Below, in pieces: positions 24,970-34,520 of a stretch of DNA of 64,000 bases. The notes beneath the pieces are model-generated. The model was not told where the DNA came from. It saw nothing but the letters and a program-made list of their open reading frames with translations, and did not search any database. The position numbers and the translations under genes were made by a program. Source of the stretch: Odoribacter lunatus (GTDB lineage Bacteria; Bacteroidota; Bacteroidia; Bacteroidales; Marinifilaceae). The DNA lies in assembly GCF_943193135.1 (NCBI RefSeq), contig NZ_CALPCZ010000001.1:186001-250000 (forward strand), read 5' to 3'. Numbering within the stretch: position 1 is the first letter of the stretch; every line of letters begins with the position of its first letter.

Positions 24970-25863
24970 ATGAAGAAACATCCTTTGAAAGAGTGGATAT
25001 TGGCAACACGGCCGTGGTCCTTCCCAGCATCGGCGATGCCGGTTATTGTAACGTGGGTTTATTTGTATGGGCTGCATGCCGGTGTAAATTGGGAGAATGG
25101 AATATGGGCATTGGTAAATATCGTCCTGTTTCATGCAGCGGGGAATGTGTGGAGTGATTATTTTGATTATCGCAAGGGTGTGGATACGGTGGATACTTTC
25201 GGTGCAACGACATTGACGTCCGGTAAATTTTCTCCCGGCGAGATTTTTTCTTTGGGATTGGGGCTGCTGGGAGTAGCAGTATTGTTGGGTGTGGGATTGT
25301 TGATTCGTACAGGCCTTCCGCTATTATGGATTGGTTTGGGGGGAATTTTTTGTACACTGTTATATCCTTTTTTTAAATACCGGGCATTGGGAGATGTGAT
25401 TATCTTTATGGCTTATGCCTTGTTGCCGTCTTGGGGAACTTCGTATGTAATTCTTGGATTTATAGATATGCAGGTATATTGGGTTGCAGTACCTATCGGT
25501 TTGATTACGGTAGCGATATTGCATGCGAACAATACCCGGGATGTCGTGACAGATGTACAGGCTGGAATTAAAACATTTGCAATCTGTACGGGATATTCGG
25601 TGGCCCGGAGAGTGTATGCGGTAGAAATTCTTTTTTCATTTGTATGGATAGGGATAGGGATTGTCATGGGGTATTTTTCATGGTGGACCCTGTTAGTCAT
25701 GGTTGTTTTCCCGCTTGCCTGGGGAAATGTTAGATTGATGTTATCCTCTGCGCGGGAAGAGGTGGGGAATATTGCGCATTTGGATGAAAAAACAGCTCAA
25801 TTGCAATTGGCATTCAGTAGTGTACTTTCTCTGGCGTTACTTGTATCAATCTGGTTGGCATGA
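24970..25863 (+). CDS. menA: 1,4-dihydroxy-2-naphthoate polyprenyltransferase
   Basis: A 297-aa UbiA-superfamily membrane enzyme with about eight to nine helices. The two Asp-rich Mg-diphosphate motifs are NVWSDYFDYRKGVD (about residues 58-71) and NNTRDVVTDVQAGIKT (about 177-192). The N-terminus KEWILATRPWSFPASAMPV is typical of MenA. The enzyme attaches a polyprenyl chain to DHNA in menaquinone synthesis at the inner membrane. Other UbiA members differ in the first motif, so MenA is the best call. The stop overlaps the next start by 4 bp. Confidence 0.88.
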   Translation: MKKHPLKEWILATRPWSFPASAMPVIVTWVYLYGLHAGVNWENGIWALVNIVLFHAAGNVWSDYFDYRKGVDTVDTFGATTLTSGKFSPGEIFSLGLGLLGVAVLLGVGLLIRTGLPLLWIGLGGIFCTLLYPFFKYRALGDVIIFMAYALLPSWGTSYVILGFIDMQVYWVAVPIGLITVAILHANNTRDVVTDVQAGIKTFAICTGYSVARRVYAVEILFSFVWIGIGIVMGYFSWWTLLVMVVFPLAWGNVRLMLSSAREEVGNIAHLDEKTAQLQLAFSSVLSLALLVSIWLA

Positions 25864-26474
25864 AAAAATTGATTTTTGCTCTTATCGTAGCGGCGGTTTT
25901 GTGGACAATCATGTTTTCTCCGTGGACGGCATGCTATATTAATTTTTGGTGGATGATGGCATTTTCCGCCGTATTGTTGGCACTCTATACAACGTGGGTA
26001 AATCCGACGTGGTGGCGTTCTTTAAAATGGAAAATATCGGAAATAGGGTGGGGTGTTGTTATTGCAGCTGTGTTGTGGGGGATATTTTGGACGGGCAATT
26101 GGATAGCTTCACGGATATTTGATTTTGCTTCTTCTCAAGTGGATTCAATTTACGGAATGAAAGCCGGAGAATCTTCCTGGTTGTTGGCGGTATTATTGCT
26201 TCTGTTGATAGGTCCTGCCGAGGAGATTTTCTGGCGAGGATACATACAGCGTACATTGTCGGCGTTTTGGAATCCTAACGTGGGATTTATCGTGGCTACT
26301 TTTTTATATGCTTCCGTGCATGTGGCCTCATGCAACTTTATGCTGGTAATGGCGGCATTGGTGGCAGGAGGAGTGTGGGGACTTTGCTATCGTCTATTTC
26401 CAAATCATTTGGGAGCACTCATTATTTCACATGCCTTGTGGGATGTTGCAGTATTTCTCGTTTTCCCGATTTGA
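25860..26474 (+). CDS. CPBP-family intramembrane metalloprotease
   Basis: A 204-aa membrane protein with the CAAX-protease/bacteriocin-processing (Abi) motifs: PAEEIFWRGYIQRTL (motif 1, EExxxR-type, about residue 119), FLYASVHVA (motif 2, His) and NHLGALIISHALWD (motif 3, His). Members are intramembrane glutamic-type peptidases related to Rce1; bacterial substrates are mostly unknown. It overlaps menA by the ATGA/TGA junction, so expression is coupled. Confidence 0.88.
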   Translation: MKKLIFALIVAAVLWTIMFSPWTACYINFWWMMAFSAVLLALYTTWVNPTWWRSLKWKISEIGWGVVIAAVLWGIFWTGNWIASRIFDFASSQVDSIYGMKAGESSWLLAVLLLLLIGPAEEIFWRGYIQRTLSAFWNPNVGFIVATFLYASVHVASCNFMLVMAALVAGGVWGLCYRLFPNHLGALIISHALWDVAVFLVFPI

Positions 26475-28481
26475 TTATTGCGGTTTGATTCTTTCTTCAA
26501 GTTTAAACATCTCATCCCGAAGACGGGCGGCTTCCAGAAAATCCTGTTCTTTTGCAGCCTTTTGCATAGCGCTTCTTGTTTTCTGAATCATTTTCTCTAT
26601 TTCCTCCCGGCTCATATAAGCGGTTACAGGGTCGGCAACCATATTGTCATAGTGTTCTTCTTCTATGTAAGCGTGTGTTTGCTTGGTTAGAGCCGAATCC
26701 GTGGACTTATGGATTTGTTTGGGAATAATATGATGCTTGGCATTGTATTTCAACTGCTTTTCCCGGCGGTAGTTGGTCTCGTCTATCGTTTCCTGCATAG
26801 ATCGGGTAATATGGTCGGCATACATAATTACCTTGCCTTCCACATTCCGGGCAGCACGTCCGGCGGTCTGAACCAGTGAACGGGTAGAACGGAGAAAACC
26901 CTCCTTGTCGGCGTCTAATATGGCAACAAGGGATACTTCCGGCAAATCCAGTCCCTCACGGAGCAGATTTACTCCAACCAACACATCAATAATTCCTTTT
27001 CTAAGATTTTCCAAGATTTTAACTCGTTCAAGCGTATCTACATCCGAATGGATATATTGGCATTTTATACCCATGCGGTCCAGATACTTGCTTAACTCTT
27101 CCGCCATTTTCTTCGTTAGGGTGGTTACTAACGTTCTTTCTTGTAATTCAATACGTTTCTGAATCTCATTTATTAAATGGTCAATCTGATTCAGGGAAGG
27201 AACAACTTCGATAATGGGATCGGGAATACCGGTCGGGCGAATAATCTGTTCAACAACAACCCCGTTGCTTTTTCCCAGCTCATAATCGGCGGGGGTGGCA
27301 CTGATATAAACAGTTTGCGGTGTCAGGCTTTCAAACTCGTCGAATGTCAGAGGGCGGTTGTCGAATGCTGCCGGAAGACGGAAACCGTATTCTACCAATG
27401 TCTGCTTCCGGGCATGGTCTCCTCCGTACATCGCACGGATTTGGGGAACCGTTACATGCGATTCGTCGATGACCATTAAAAAATCCTTCGGGAAATAATC
27501 CAGCAAGCAGAATGGGCGTATGCCGGCTTTGCGTCCGTCAAAATAACGGGAATAATTCTCAATACCTGGACAATACCCCAACTCCCGTATCATCTCTACG
27601 TCATAGCGCACGCGTTCATCCAGACGTTTGGCTTCAAGATGCTTGCCGATTTCCTTCAGATAGGCCACCTGAAGTTCCCGGTCCTGTTCAATATCTATAA
27701 TGGCTTGTGTTATTGTCGCTTTATCCGTGACAAACAGATTGGCGGGATAAATATCCAATTCTTCAAAGGGTTCAATGCTTTTGCCGCTTTGGGGCTCAAA
27801 CGAACTGATTCTGTCGATTTCATCATCCCAAAATTCAATGCGATAGGCGACACCGTCATAAGTTTCAATAGCGGGGAATATATCCACCGTTTCCCCTTTG
27901 GCCCGGAAGCAGCCCCGTTTAAATTCAAGCTCGTTATTGGCATACAAAGCGTCTACCAAATTGCGGAGCAATTGATTCCGGTTGATTCTCATCCCTTTTT
28001 TTAAGTGAATGATGTTTGAGCCAAAAGCCCGCGGATCGGCCATACCATACAGACAGGAAACGGAAGACACGACGACGATGTCCCGGCGTCCGGATAAAAG
28101 GGAGGCGGTTGTGCGTAAGCGCAGCTTGTCAATTTCGTCGTTGATAGCCAAATCTTTTTCGATATAGGTGTCTGTCGTAGGTAAATAGGCTTCCGGTTGG
28201 TAATAATCGTAATACGAAACGAAATACTCCACCGCATTTTCCGGGAAAAAAGATTTGAACTCCCCGTATAGCTGGGCGGCTAATGTCTTGTTATGGCTTA
28301 AGACCAATGTAGGGCGGTTGATTTCATTGATTACATTGGCGATGGTGAATGTTTTTCCTGACCCGGTTACTCCCAATAATACTTGAGAAGAAATATTATT
28401 TAATATTCCTTCTTTCAATTGCCGAATAGCTTCCGGCTGGTCGCCTGTCGGGCAGAATTCCGAAGTCAGTTTAAATTTCAT
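26475..28481 (-). CDS. uvrB: Excinuclease ABC subunit B
   Basis: A 668-aa helicase-like repair protein. Walker A is GVTGSGKTFTIANV (about residues 38-51), the beta-hairpin YYDYYQPEAYLPTTDTYIEK (about 92-111) inserts at lesions, DEAH-type box VIDESHVT (about 336), helicase motif VI QTAGRAARN, and a C-terminal UVR domain (AAKEQDFLEAARLRDEMFKL) binds UvrC. It works with UvrA (10021-12852). It ends on the base after the CPBP gene stop; the next gene upstream is a thioesterase 2 bp away. Confidence 0.97.
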   Translation of the reverse strand: MKFKLTSEFCPTGDQPEAIRQLKEGILNNISSQVLLGVTGSGKTFTIANVINEINRPTLVLSHNKTLAAQLYGEFKSFFPENAVEYFVSYYDYYQPEAYLPTTDTYIEKDLAINDEIDKLRLRTTASLLSGRRDIVVVSSVSCLYGMADPRAFGSNIIHLKKGMRINRNQLLRNLVDALYANNELEFKRGCFRAKGETVDIFPAIETYDGVAYRIEFWDDEIDRISSFEPQSGKSIEPFEELDIYPANLFVTDKATITQAIIDIEQDRELQVAYLKEIGKHLEAKRLDERVRYDVEMIRELGYCPGIENYSRYFDGRKAGIRPFCLLDYFPKDFLMVIDESHVTVPQIRAMYGGDHARKQTLVEYGFRLPAAFDNRPLTFDEFESLTPQTVYISATPADYELGKSNGVVVEQIIRPTGIPDPIIEVVPSLNQIDHLINEIQKRIELQERTLVTTLTKKMAEELSKYLDRMGIKCQYIHSDVDTLERVKILENLRKGIIDVLVGVNLLREGLDLPEVSLVAILDADKEGFLRSTRSLVQTAGRAARNVEGKVIMYADHITRSMQETIDETNYRREKQLKYNAKHHIIPKQIHKSTDSALTKQTHAYIEEEHYDNMVADPVTAYMSREEIEKMIQKTRSAMQKAAKEQDFLEAARLRDEMFKLEERIKPQ

Positions 28482-28483
28482 TG

Positions 28484-28855
28484 TTAAAGTTTACTCATAA
28501 ATTTTACGGGGTCGATGATAAAACGGTCGTGGGTGGCTGTACCGATTACGCCGGATTCATCATGTGCTTCCAGCTCAAAACGGATTCGTCTGCCGTCCAC
28601 TTCTGTGACAGTTGCCCTGCAATGCACGTTCTTTCCGACAGCAGTAGCTTTGATATGCTTGGCGTTAATTTCAATGCCGACACTGTCTTTTCCGCTTTCC
28701 AACTCATTCTCGATACATTTCATCGCTGTATTCTCCATCAGGGCAATCATGGCGGGGGTGGCGAATACGTTTAACTTTCCGGAACCATATACGGCGGCTG
28801 TATCTTTTAGTTCTACGGTAATAGATTGTGAATAACTTAATCCTGGTTGCAACAT
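28484..28855 (-). CDS. FlK-like hotdog thioesterase
   Basis: A 123-aa single hotdog domain of the fluoroacetyl-CoA thioesterase-like group: VFATPAMIALMENTAMKCIE (about residues 29-48, with the Thr and Glu of that family's active site), HIKATAVGKNVHCRATVTEV (His about 68), GTATHDRFII at the end. Natural substrates in this lineage are unknown. It lies 2 bp from uvrB and 10 bp from prfC, in a probable prfC-thioesterase-uvrB unit. Confidence 0.82.
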   Translation of the reverse strand: MLQPGLSYSQSITVELKDTAAVYGSGKLNVFATPAMIALMENTAMKCIENELESGKDSVGIEINAKHIKATAVGKNVHCRATVTEVDGRRIRFELEAHDESGVIGTATHDRFIIDPVKFMSKL

Positions 28856-28865
28856 GTGGTGGTAT

Positions 28866-30443
28866 TTAAAATTCCGACGTAAAATGGAAAATCAGTTTCT
28901 TATAGTTTTCCTGTGCCATTTGCAGCATATATTGGGAATCAGCCAGAAAAACGTCCCTTCCTTGCTTGTCCTGGGCCATATACTGGGCTTTGTGCTTCTT
29001 GAAATCCGCCAATTCGGCGGCGTCCAGCGCCTCAATCCAACAGGCCTTGTAAAGATTTACCGACTCCCAGCGACAGGAAGCGCCGTACTCGTGGAGCAGG
29101 CGGTATTCGATTACCTCGAATTGCAGGGCACCTACCGTGCCGATGATCTTGCGGCCGTTGAACTGGTTCGTAAAAAGCTGCGCCACGCCTTCGTCCATCA
29201 GTTGGTCGATACCCTTCGCCAATTGCTTGGACTTCATCGGGTCCGCATTCTCGATATATTTGAACAGTTCGGGCGAAAAACTCGGAATACCTTTGAAATG
29301 GAGTTTTTCACCTTCGGTGAGGGTATCGCCGATTTTAAAAGTTCCGGTATCGTGAAGACCGATAATATCACCCGGATAAGCCTCGTCAATCACGGACTTC
29401 TTTGAAGCCATGAAAGCCGTCGGCGTCGAAAACTTGAGCATCTTGCCGTTGCGCACGTGCAGATAATTCGTATTTCGCCGGAATATCCCCGAACATATTT
29501 TCACGAAAGCGATGCGGTCCCGGTGGTTGGGATCCATATTGGCATGGATTTTAAACACGAAGCCCGTAAACTTTTCCTCTTCGGCATGCACGGTTCTTTC
29601 TTCCGTTTCGCGGGGAAGCGGAGAGGGCGCCAGCTCGATGAAACAGTCCAGCAATTCCTTGATACCGAAATTGTTCAAAGCCGAACCGAAGAAAACGGGA
29701 GCCACTTCGGCATTCAGATACTCCTGGCGGTTTAAGGCAGGGTATACGCCCGTAATGAGTTCCAGATTGGCATGAAGGGTGGCGGCATCCCGCTCCCCGA
29801 TGTATTTGACGAATTCGGGAGAATCCAGGTCCTTGATTTCTATCCCTTCCGGCAACGTCTGACCGCCGGAATTAAACAGGTAAAGCCCCTTGTGGTAAAT
29901 ATTGTACACCCCTTTGAACGTGTCACCGTTGCCGATAGGCCAGCTCAGCGGATTCACGCTGATTTGCAGCTCTTTCTCTATCTCGTCCAGCAAATCGAAC
30001 GGGTCCTGCGACGGGCGATCCAGCTTGTTGATAAAGACAATGACCGGCGTTTTGCGCATCCGGCACACCTGCATGAGCTTTCGGGTCTGGGTCTCCACAC
30101 CTTTGGCGGCGTCGATGACGATAATGACACTGTCGCAAGCCGTCAGCGTCCGGAACGTATCCTCCGCGAAATCCTGGTGACCGGGAGTATCCAGAATATT
30201 GATTTTGACATCGTTGTACTCGAACCCCATGACCGACGTCGCCACAGAAATACCGCGCTGCCGCTCGATTTCCATAAAATCGGACGTCGCAGTCTTCTTT
30301 ATCTTGTTGGATTTTACAGCCCCGGCGACGTGTATCGCTCCTCCGAACAGCAGGAGCTTCTCCGTCAAAGTCGTTTTACCCGCATCCGGATGGCTGATGA
30401 TACCGAATGTTCTTCTTCGCTGAATTTCTTCTTTAAATCCCAT
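28866..30443 (-). CDS. prfC: Peptide chain release factor 3
   Basis: A 525-aa translational GTPase. G1 is [15 protein letters not shown] (about residues 18-32), switch [14 protein letters not shown] (about 88-99), G4 FINKLDR (about 142-148). After the G domain come RF3-type domains II and III ([38 protein letters not shown]). RF3 recycles RF1/RF2 from the ribosome after peptide release. First gene of the minus-strand unit with the promoter at 30472. Confidence 0.96.
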   Translation of the reverse strand: MGFKEEIQRRRTFGIISHPDAGKTTLTEKLLLFGGAIHVAGAVKSNKIKKTATSDFMEIERQRGISVATSVMGFEYNDVKINILDTPGHQDFAEDTFRTLTACDSVIIVIDAAKGVETQTRKLMQVCRMRKTPVIVFINKLDRPSQDPFDLLDEIEKELQISVNPLSWPIGNGDTFKGVYNIYHKGLYLFNSGGQTLPEGIEIKDLDSPEFVKYIGERDAATLHANLELITGVYPALNRQEYLNAEVAPVFFGSALNNFGIKELLDCFIELAPSPLPRETEERTVHAEEEKFTGFVFKIHANMDPNHRDRIAFVKICSGIFRRNTNYLHVRNGKMLKFSTPTAFMASKKSVIDEAYPGDIIGLHDTGTFKIGDTLTEGEKLHFKGIPSFSPELFKYIENADPMKSKQLAKGIDQLMDEGVAQLFTNQFNGRKIIGTVGALQFEVIEYRLLHEYGASCRWESVNLYKACWIEALDAAELADFKKHKAQYMAQDKQGRDVFLADSQYMLQMAQENYKKLIFHFTSEF

Positions 30444-30471
30444 GTATCTTATATTCTGTTTGAAATGCCTG

Positions 30472-30479
30472 CAAAGATA
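30472..30479 (-). promoter_or_regulatory. Promoter -7 element for prfC
   Basis: On the minus strand TATCTTTG matches TAnnTTTG and lies 28 bp before the prfC ATG. Confidence 0.65.
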
Positions 30480-30609
30480 CGAATAAGCGAGAGCAAAAGC
30501 AAGTTTACTTGCCTCGTTGCTAATAACGCAGGTATTTCTTTGTGGTTAATTGTGGGAAACTTATAGAAAACAACTATTTTTCACAGGTTCAACACCTCTA
30601 TTCCAATTC

Positions 30610-30672
30610 TATAAAGTGCTTATAAAGCGCTTACAAAGTGCTTATAAAGTGCTTTGAGAAGCACTTTATAAG
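30610..30672. repeat. Four 11-bp tandem repeats plus an inverted copy
   Basis: The unit TATAAAGTGCT occurs four times end to end at 30610-30620, 30621-30631 (one change), 30632-30642 (one change) and 30643-30653. It is followed by an inverted copy, so TTATAAAGTGCTT and AAGCACTTTATAA form a 13-bp hairpin with a TGAG loop (about 30642-30672). The 11-bp period is close to one helical turn. Related A/T-rich pieces (CTTTATAGAATTGATATAGAATT) follow to 30730. It lies in the 822-bp gap before cassette copy B; the remainder of that gap up to 30965 shows no convincing gene. Confidence 0.8.
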
Positions 30673-30969
30673 GATTTTATTTGGATTTTTATAAGTTTCT
30701 ATGCTATCTTTATAGAATTGATATAGAATTGTTATATAGTGGAAATATGCAGGCAACCTGTTTGAAAAGGTCTGCCAATCTTAAACCAAAGCCGAATTTC
30801 CTGTGATAACAACGTATTGTTTTTGAAACAGTATTTTCTGCAACAGACAAAATCGATTTTCTCCTTCGGGCTAAAGAAGCTGGTTTTTTCATAAGACTTT
30901 TTTATTATAATTTGTGAGGACTTTCGCCCTTTTAAGGGGTATTTTTTCGTTTATTCCAGAGATTTTGCG

Positions 30970-30977
30970 TAAGTTTG
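30970..30977 (+). promoter_or_regulatory. Bacteroidales -7 promoter element, cassette copy B
   Basis: TAAGTTTG matches TAnnTTTG. The 5' hairpin of the leader starts 10 bp downstream (30987), the same geometry as in copy A. Confidence 0.65.
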
Positions 30978-30986
30978 CGATGTTGT

Positions 30987-31265
30987 GGCAGGGAGAACTG
31001 CCGTAATTGAAATATTATTTTGAAGCGTTTAGCTTTATCCTTGAAGAAAAAACGACCAATTTTTAATATCGAAGGATAAGCAGTATAAACGTTCATGCTT
31101 GCCGTATATACATTCGTGCTATATACAGGTTAAGCGTGGGTAACTGTTTATTTCGATATGGGTGCTTGGTCGTACCTTTCTTCAGATAAACTAAAGTTCC
31201 CACGCTTTCTTTTTGTTATAAACCCACCTTTCCGGGAGCTTTCAAGGTGATAAGTATTTCTTGAT
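30987..31265 (+). promoter_or_regulatory. Structured leader RNA, copy B (candidate riboswitch/attenuator)
   Basis: Opens with GGCAG/CTGCC around a GGAGAA loop (30987-31002). The nested helices match copy A with changed bases: 31042-31049/31177-31184 (TGAAGAAA/TTTCTTCA), 31053-31059/31166-31172 (CGACCAA/TTGGTCG), 31066-31072/31153-31159 (ATATCGA/TCGATAT), 31076-31084/31143-31151, 31094-31100/31132-31138 and 31104-31110/31120-31126. The alternative terminator-like pairing is unchanged: 31134-31140 plus 31143-31151 with 31186-31205, then TTTCTTTTT. The CACCTT/AAGGTG hairpin before the start codon is also kept. Unpaired conserved stretches include TTGAAGCGTTTAG, AAACGTTCATGCTTGCCGTA and GGGTGCTTGG. 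Confidence 0.7.
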
Positions 31266-34157
31266 ATGAAAAAATTAATCAAGTGTGCCGGAAGGCGACA
31301 TGTGTTTATTTTGTCGCTCTTTCTTGTTGTAATGATTTTTTCCGGTTTGTTTTCTCCGCCCGTTCACGGAAACAACATCCGTATAACGGGTAAACCCCGT
31401 GTTGTCAATATTGTCGGCGACACGGCCTTTGTAGAACTGAATCTCTCGTGGGACAATTCCTGGCGGGATGATTTCAATTGGGACGCTGCGTGGGTGTTCC
31501 TTAAGTACAAAAAGCGGGGCATCACCGAACCCTGGCATCACGGCTACCTTGCCCGTGCAGGACACGAAGCTATGCCCCAAAGCGGAAATGAAGGCGGCAA
31601 CTACTCCTTCATGTTTGGTCAAACAGGCTCGGGCAGTAGCGCCAAAGTCACCGGCGTATTTCTTATGCGGGATGAAATCTCCGACGGTAATGTCAGTGTC
31701 CGGGCTCGGCTTAAATGGCTGTTCAAAACCAACACGAAGAAAACGCTTACCGCCGCCGACTTCGGTGATAAACTGGATAAAATATACGTCGCCGTCCATG
31801 CTGTTGAAATGGTTTATATTCCCTACGGCAGTTATTACCTCGGTGACAATTATTCGGCATACAGTTTTGCACTATCGGGCAAATCTCCCTGCCTTATAGA
31901 TTCGGAAGCGGCAGTGACTCTGAATACTGTTAATCCAACATCTACTTCTGTCACATTGCCCGCCGCCTTTCCCAAAGGGTATGCCGGATTCTATATCATG
32001 AAATACGAGACGAGCCAGGAACAGTATATGGAGTTCTTGAATTCCTTGACGCTAACACAACAGAAAGCGCACGTGGCAAACAATGATTTTGCCAATATGC
32101 AACGCGGAGACTATGTTTTCGGAGCAACCGGCTCTCCGAGTTGGAGGAACGGTATCGTGTTTATCGAGCAAAAGGGAGAAGACGGGCCCGCCGTATTCGG
32201 TAACAATCTCAACCCGGCAAACGACCTTTTCTCTAAGGATGACGGGCAGATTGTCGCCTGTAATTACCTCTCCCCTTACGATATGTTGGCATATTGCGAT
32301 TGGAGCGGACTGCGTCCCATGAGTGAATTGGAATACGAGAAGGCATGCCGCCGACCGTATCCCCAAATTCCGGAAGAAGGAGAATACGCCTGGAACAGCA
32401 ACAGCAGTGTCAATCCCCTGACCGACGAATCCGATTTGCTTTATCCTGGAGATGAACGGGAACAATCCGTTAATAAAAACCACAACGTAAACAGTGGATT
32501 CATTCTCGACGGTCCTGTACGGTGCGGAATGTTCGCTACCTCCTCCACCAATCAATCCCAATCCGGCGCCACTTACTGGGGCGTCATGGAGATGGGGGGA
32601 AATGTAAGTGAAATGTGTTATGTCGCAACAAGCTCCGGAAAAGGATTTGTTGCCACTAATCTTTCCTATTCCCACGGAGACGGAGAATTGAATGCCGACG
32701 GCTCGACAAATATTTCCACCAGTTATTGGCCGACCGCTGTGGCAGCATTTGGCTTGCGGGGTGGAGACTATCGCGATGAGGAGAAGCTATTGCAGACTTC
32801 CGACCGAACAAGAGCTCAAGGGGCTACTTTTTCCTCCATTACCTCAAGGGGTTCTCGTTATGGTTTCCGCGGGGTATACGGTCTTTCGGGCATCAATATC
32901 AACGGCGGGAAAATAAGTGCTCCGACAACAGGATGTTGGAGCGGCTCGGATCTAACCAATACGCAAGAGGCGTCTTGTCCGGATTTCCCCGATATACGTT
33001 TTCAATACACCTGGTACGTGAAAAAGCCGGGAGAATCGAAATTTGATATTATTTCTGATGCCAGCGGTGTGTCGCTGAAGTACACTAATTTTGTAAATAA
33101 TGGAACCACTACTGTAACGTATCAGTTTAAGCGGGTGGCTACCTGTGCCGTAGGTATTGCAGAAAGCAACACCGTGAGCATTAACATACTGCCGAAACCA
33201 TTCGCTAAATCGGTTTATACTTTCAATGCGGGAAGTTCTGTTACACTTACCCAATATTGGGGTACAAACAGTTCTGCCGTATGGACTTTGGATGGCGCAC
33301 CGTCGTGGGCATACGTATCGGGCAAGACCTCCAATTCGTTGACAATAGCAGGTGGACTGGCCTGTGTGAATTTCACCATAAGGACAAAGCTGTCGGCGTG
33401 TCCTTCGGATGAGTTTTCTGCGAGAGTGGAGATTGATGGAACATTTCCTTACCGAGGCCACATGGACAGTGTTAAACTGGCGGCAGGAAAATACAAAATG
33501 GAGTGTTGGGGAGCAAAAGGAGCGACAGGATACGCAAACTCACAATCTGCTCGAGGAGGGTACGGTGGATATGCTCAGGGAACAGCAAATTTAAATGCTA
33601 TTACTACCTATTATGTCTATGTCGGAGGGCAAGGCAGTGGTAGTTCAACAAAAACAGGAGGTGCTGGAGGATGGAACGGTGGAGGTACCGGAGGAAACGA
33701 TGAAACTGCTGGTAATGTCGGAGGAGGTGGAGGAGGTGCCACAGATATACGTCTGATAAAAGGGGATTGGAATAATTCTAATAGTTTGAAGTCCCGTATC
33801 ATGGTTGCCGGAGGTGGCGGGGGAGGTTGTGGTCATGGTGGAGCTGCTTATGGTGGTCACGGAGGGGGTACCAGCGGAGGATATGGGGAAAGTAAAACAG
33901 AGGTAAACGTTATAACTCCAGGAACGCAAACTTCCGGTTATGCATTTGGTTACGGAGGTACAGGTAGCTATGGCGGAAGTAGTAGTTCCGGTGGAGGTGG
34001 TGGAGGTGGTGGATACTATGGAGGATACGGTGCTGCAAAGAACAAAGGTGGGGGCGGAGGTTCCGGATACGTTAATACCGGAATCTTCAGTAATTCTTCC
34101 ATGTCCAACGGTGTGAGACAGAGTGATGGCCAAGTCAAGATTACACCGCAGAATTAA
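31266..34157 (+). CDS. Secreted FGE/SUMF1-domain protein with ALK-like glycine-rich C-terminus (copy B)
   Basis: Paralogue of the protein at 13195-16014, 963 aa, same order of parts. Signal peptide 1 to about 36 (FSGLFSPPVHG), beta-rich region to about 175, FGE/SUMF1 domain about 180-535 (MKYETSQEQYMEFLN, GLRPMSELEYEKACRR, YWGVMEMGGNVSEMC, YGFRGVYGLSG), Ig-like region about 540-720, glycine-rich domain about 724-963 (MECWGAKGATG, VMVAGGGGGGCGHGG-type runs, GGGGGSGYVNTG). The Ig-like region is nearly the same as in copy A, while the N-terminal and FGE parts differ more, including an insertion in the FGE loop (GDGELNADGSTN). It also differs in the glycine-rich loops. The glycine-rich domain carries a GGGCGHGG cysteine absent from copy A. 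Likely surface-exposed; function not established. Confidence 0.8.
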   Translation: MKKLIKCAGRRHVFILSLFLVVMIFSGLFSPPVHGNNIRITGKPRVVNIVGDTAFVELNLSWDNSWRDDFNWDAAWVFLKYKKRGITEPWHHGYLARAGHEAMPQSGNEGGNYSFMFGQTGSGSSAKVTGVFLMRDEISDGNVSVRARLKWLFKTNTKKTLTAADFGDKLDKIYVAVHAVEMVYIPYGSYYLGDNYSAYSFALSGKSPCLIDSEAAVTLNTVNPTSTSVTLPAAFPKGYAGFYIMKYETSQEQYMEFLNSLTLTQQKAHVANNDFANMQRGDYVFGATGSPSWRNGIVFIEQKGEDGPAVFGNNLNPANDLFSKDDGQIVACNYLSPYDMLAYCDWSGLRPMSELEYEKACRRPYPQIPEEGEYAWNSNSSVNPLTDESDLLYPGDEREQSVNKNHNVNSGFILDGPVRCGMFATSSTNQSQSGATYWGVMEMGGNVSEMCYVATSSGKGFVATNLSYSHGDGELNADGSTNISTSYWPTAVAAFGLRGGDYRDEEKLLQTSDRTRAQGATFSSITSRGSRYGFRGVYGLSGININGGKISAPTTGCWSGSDLTNTQEASCPDFPDIRFQYTWYVKKPGESKFDIISDASGVSLKYTNFVNNGTTTVTYQFKRVATCAVGIAESNTVSINILPKPFAKSVYTFNAGSSVTLTQYWGTNSSAVWTLDGAPSWAYVSGKTSNSLTIAGGLACVNFTIRTKLSACPSDEFSARVEIDGTFPYRGHMDSVKLAAGKYKMECWGAKGATGYANSQSARGGYGGYAQGTANLNAITTYYVYVGGQGSGSSTKTGGAGGWNGGGTGGNDETAGNVGGGGGGATDIRLIKGDWNNSNSLKSRIMVAGGGGGGCGHGGAAYGGHGGGTSGGYGESKTEVNVITPGTQTSGYAFGYGGTGSYGGSSSSGGGGGGGGYYGGYGAAKNKGGGGGSGYVNTGIFSNSSMSNGVRQSDGQVKITPQN

Positions 34158-34178
34158 AAGTAAAAAATAGGATAATGG

Positions 34179-34213
34179 AGCAGTGGAAAAATGGTTTTTC
34201 CACTGTTCTATTT
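34179..34213 (+). terminator. Intrinsic terminator after copy B
   Basis: CAGTGGAAAAA/TTTTTCCACTG (34181-34191 with 34195-34205) followed by TTCTATTTTT; the loop differs from that of copy A while the arms are the same. Confidence 0.75.
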
Positions 34214-34520
34214 TTATCAATTTTTTTACTTCAAAAAATAAAGGATATGTTTTCTATTCAAAAAGAGTATGTTTTTGATGCAAAAAGAGGCTCTTTTTGT
34301 ACTAAAAAGAGCCTCTTTTTTTCAAACGGAGTATTCATTTTCAATGAACGCCTGCAAAAAATAAATAAGTATCTGATATTAAAAATATTAGCAACCACAT
34401 TTAGGCACATCCGGCTTAATGACCAAACCCGTTATTTTTAAACCTATCATTTTGCTACCGAAAACCTATCGTTTTTGCCTCAAAAACGATAGGTTTTTAA
34501 CATGAAAACGATAGGTTTTT
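34214..34520. repeat. 3' module of cassette copy B with nested inverted repeats
   Basis: Counterpart of 16073-16380. A-tract hairpins on AAAAAGAG lie at about 34258-34320, where copy B has GAGG/GCCTC-type changes that keep the AAAAAGAG/CTCTTTTT pairing. The four arms of the nested inverted repeat are 34440-34453, 34461-34476, 34482-34498 and 34505-34520. Similarity to copy A stops abruptly at about 34521, marking the end of the duplicated unit. From there to 34655 I see no feature. Confidence 0.7.

Noticed and set aside
30610-30672. Short tandem repeats as a CRISPR array
   Set aside because: The units are 11 bp and directly adjacent without spacers, and no cas gene is present.
30710-30892. 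A 60-codon arginine-rich frame on the minus strand
   Set aside because: No recognisable domain and no promoter of the local type. It lies in low-complexity AT-rich DNA, so I could not support it as a gene.
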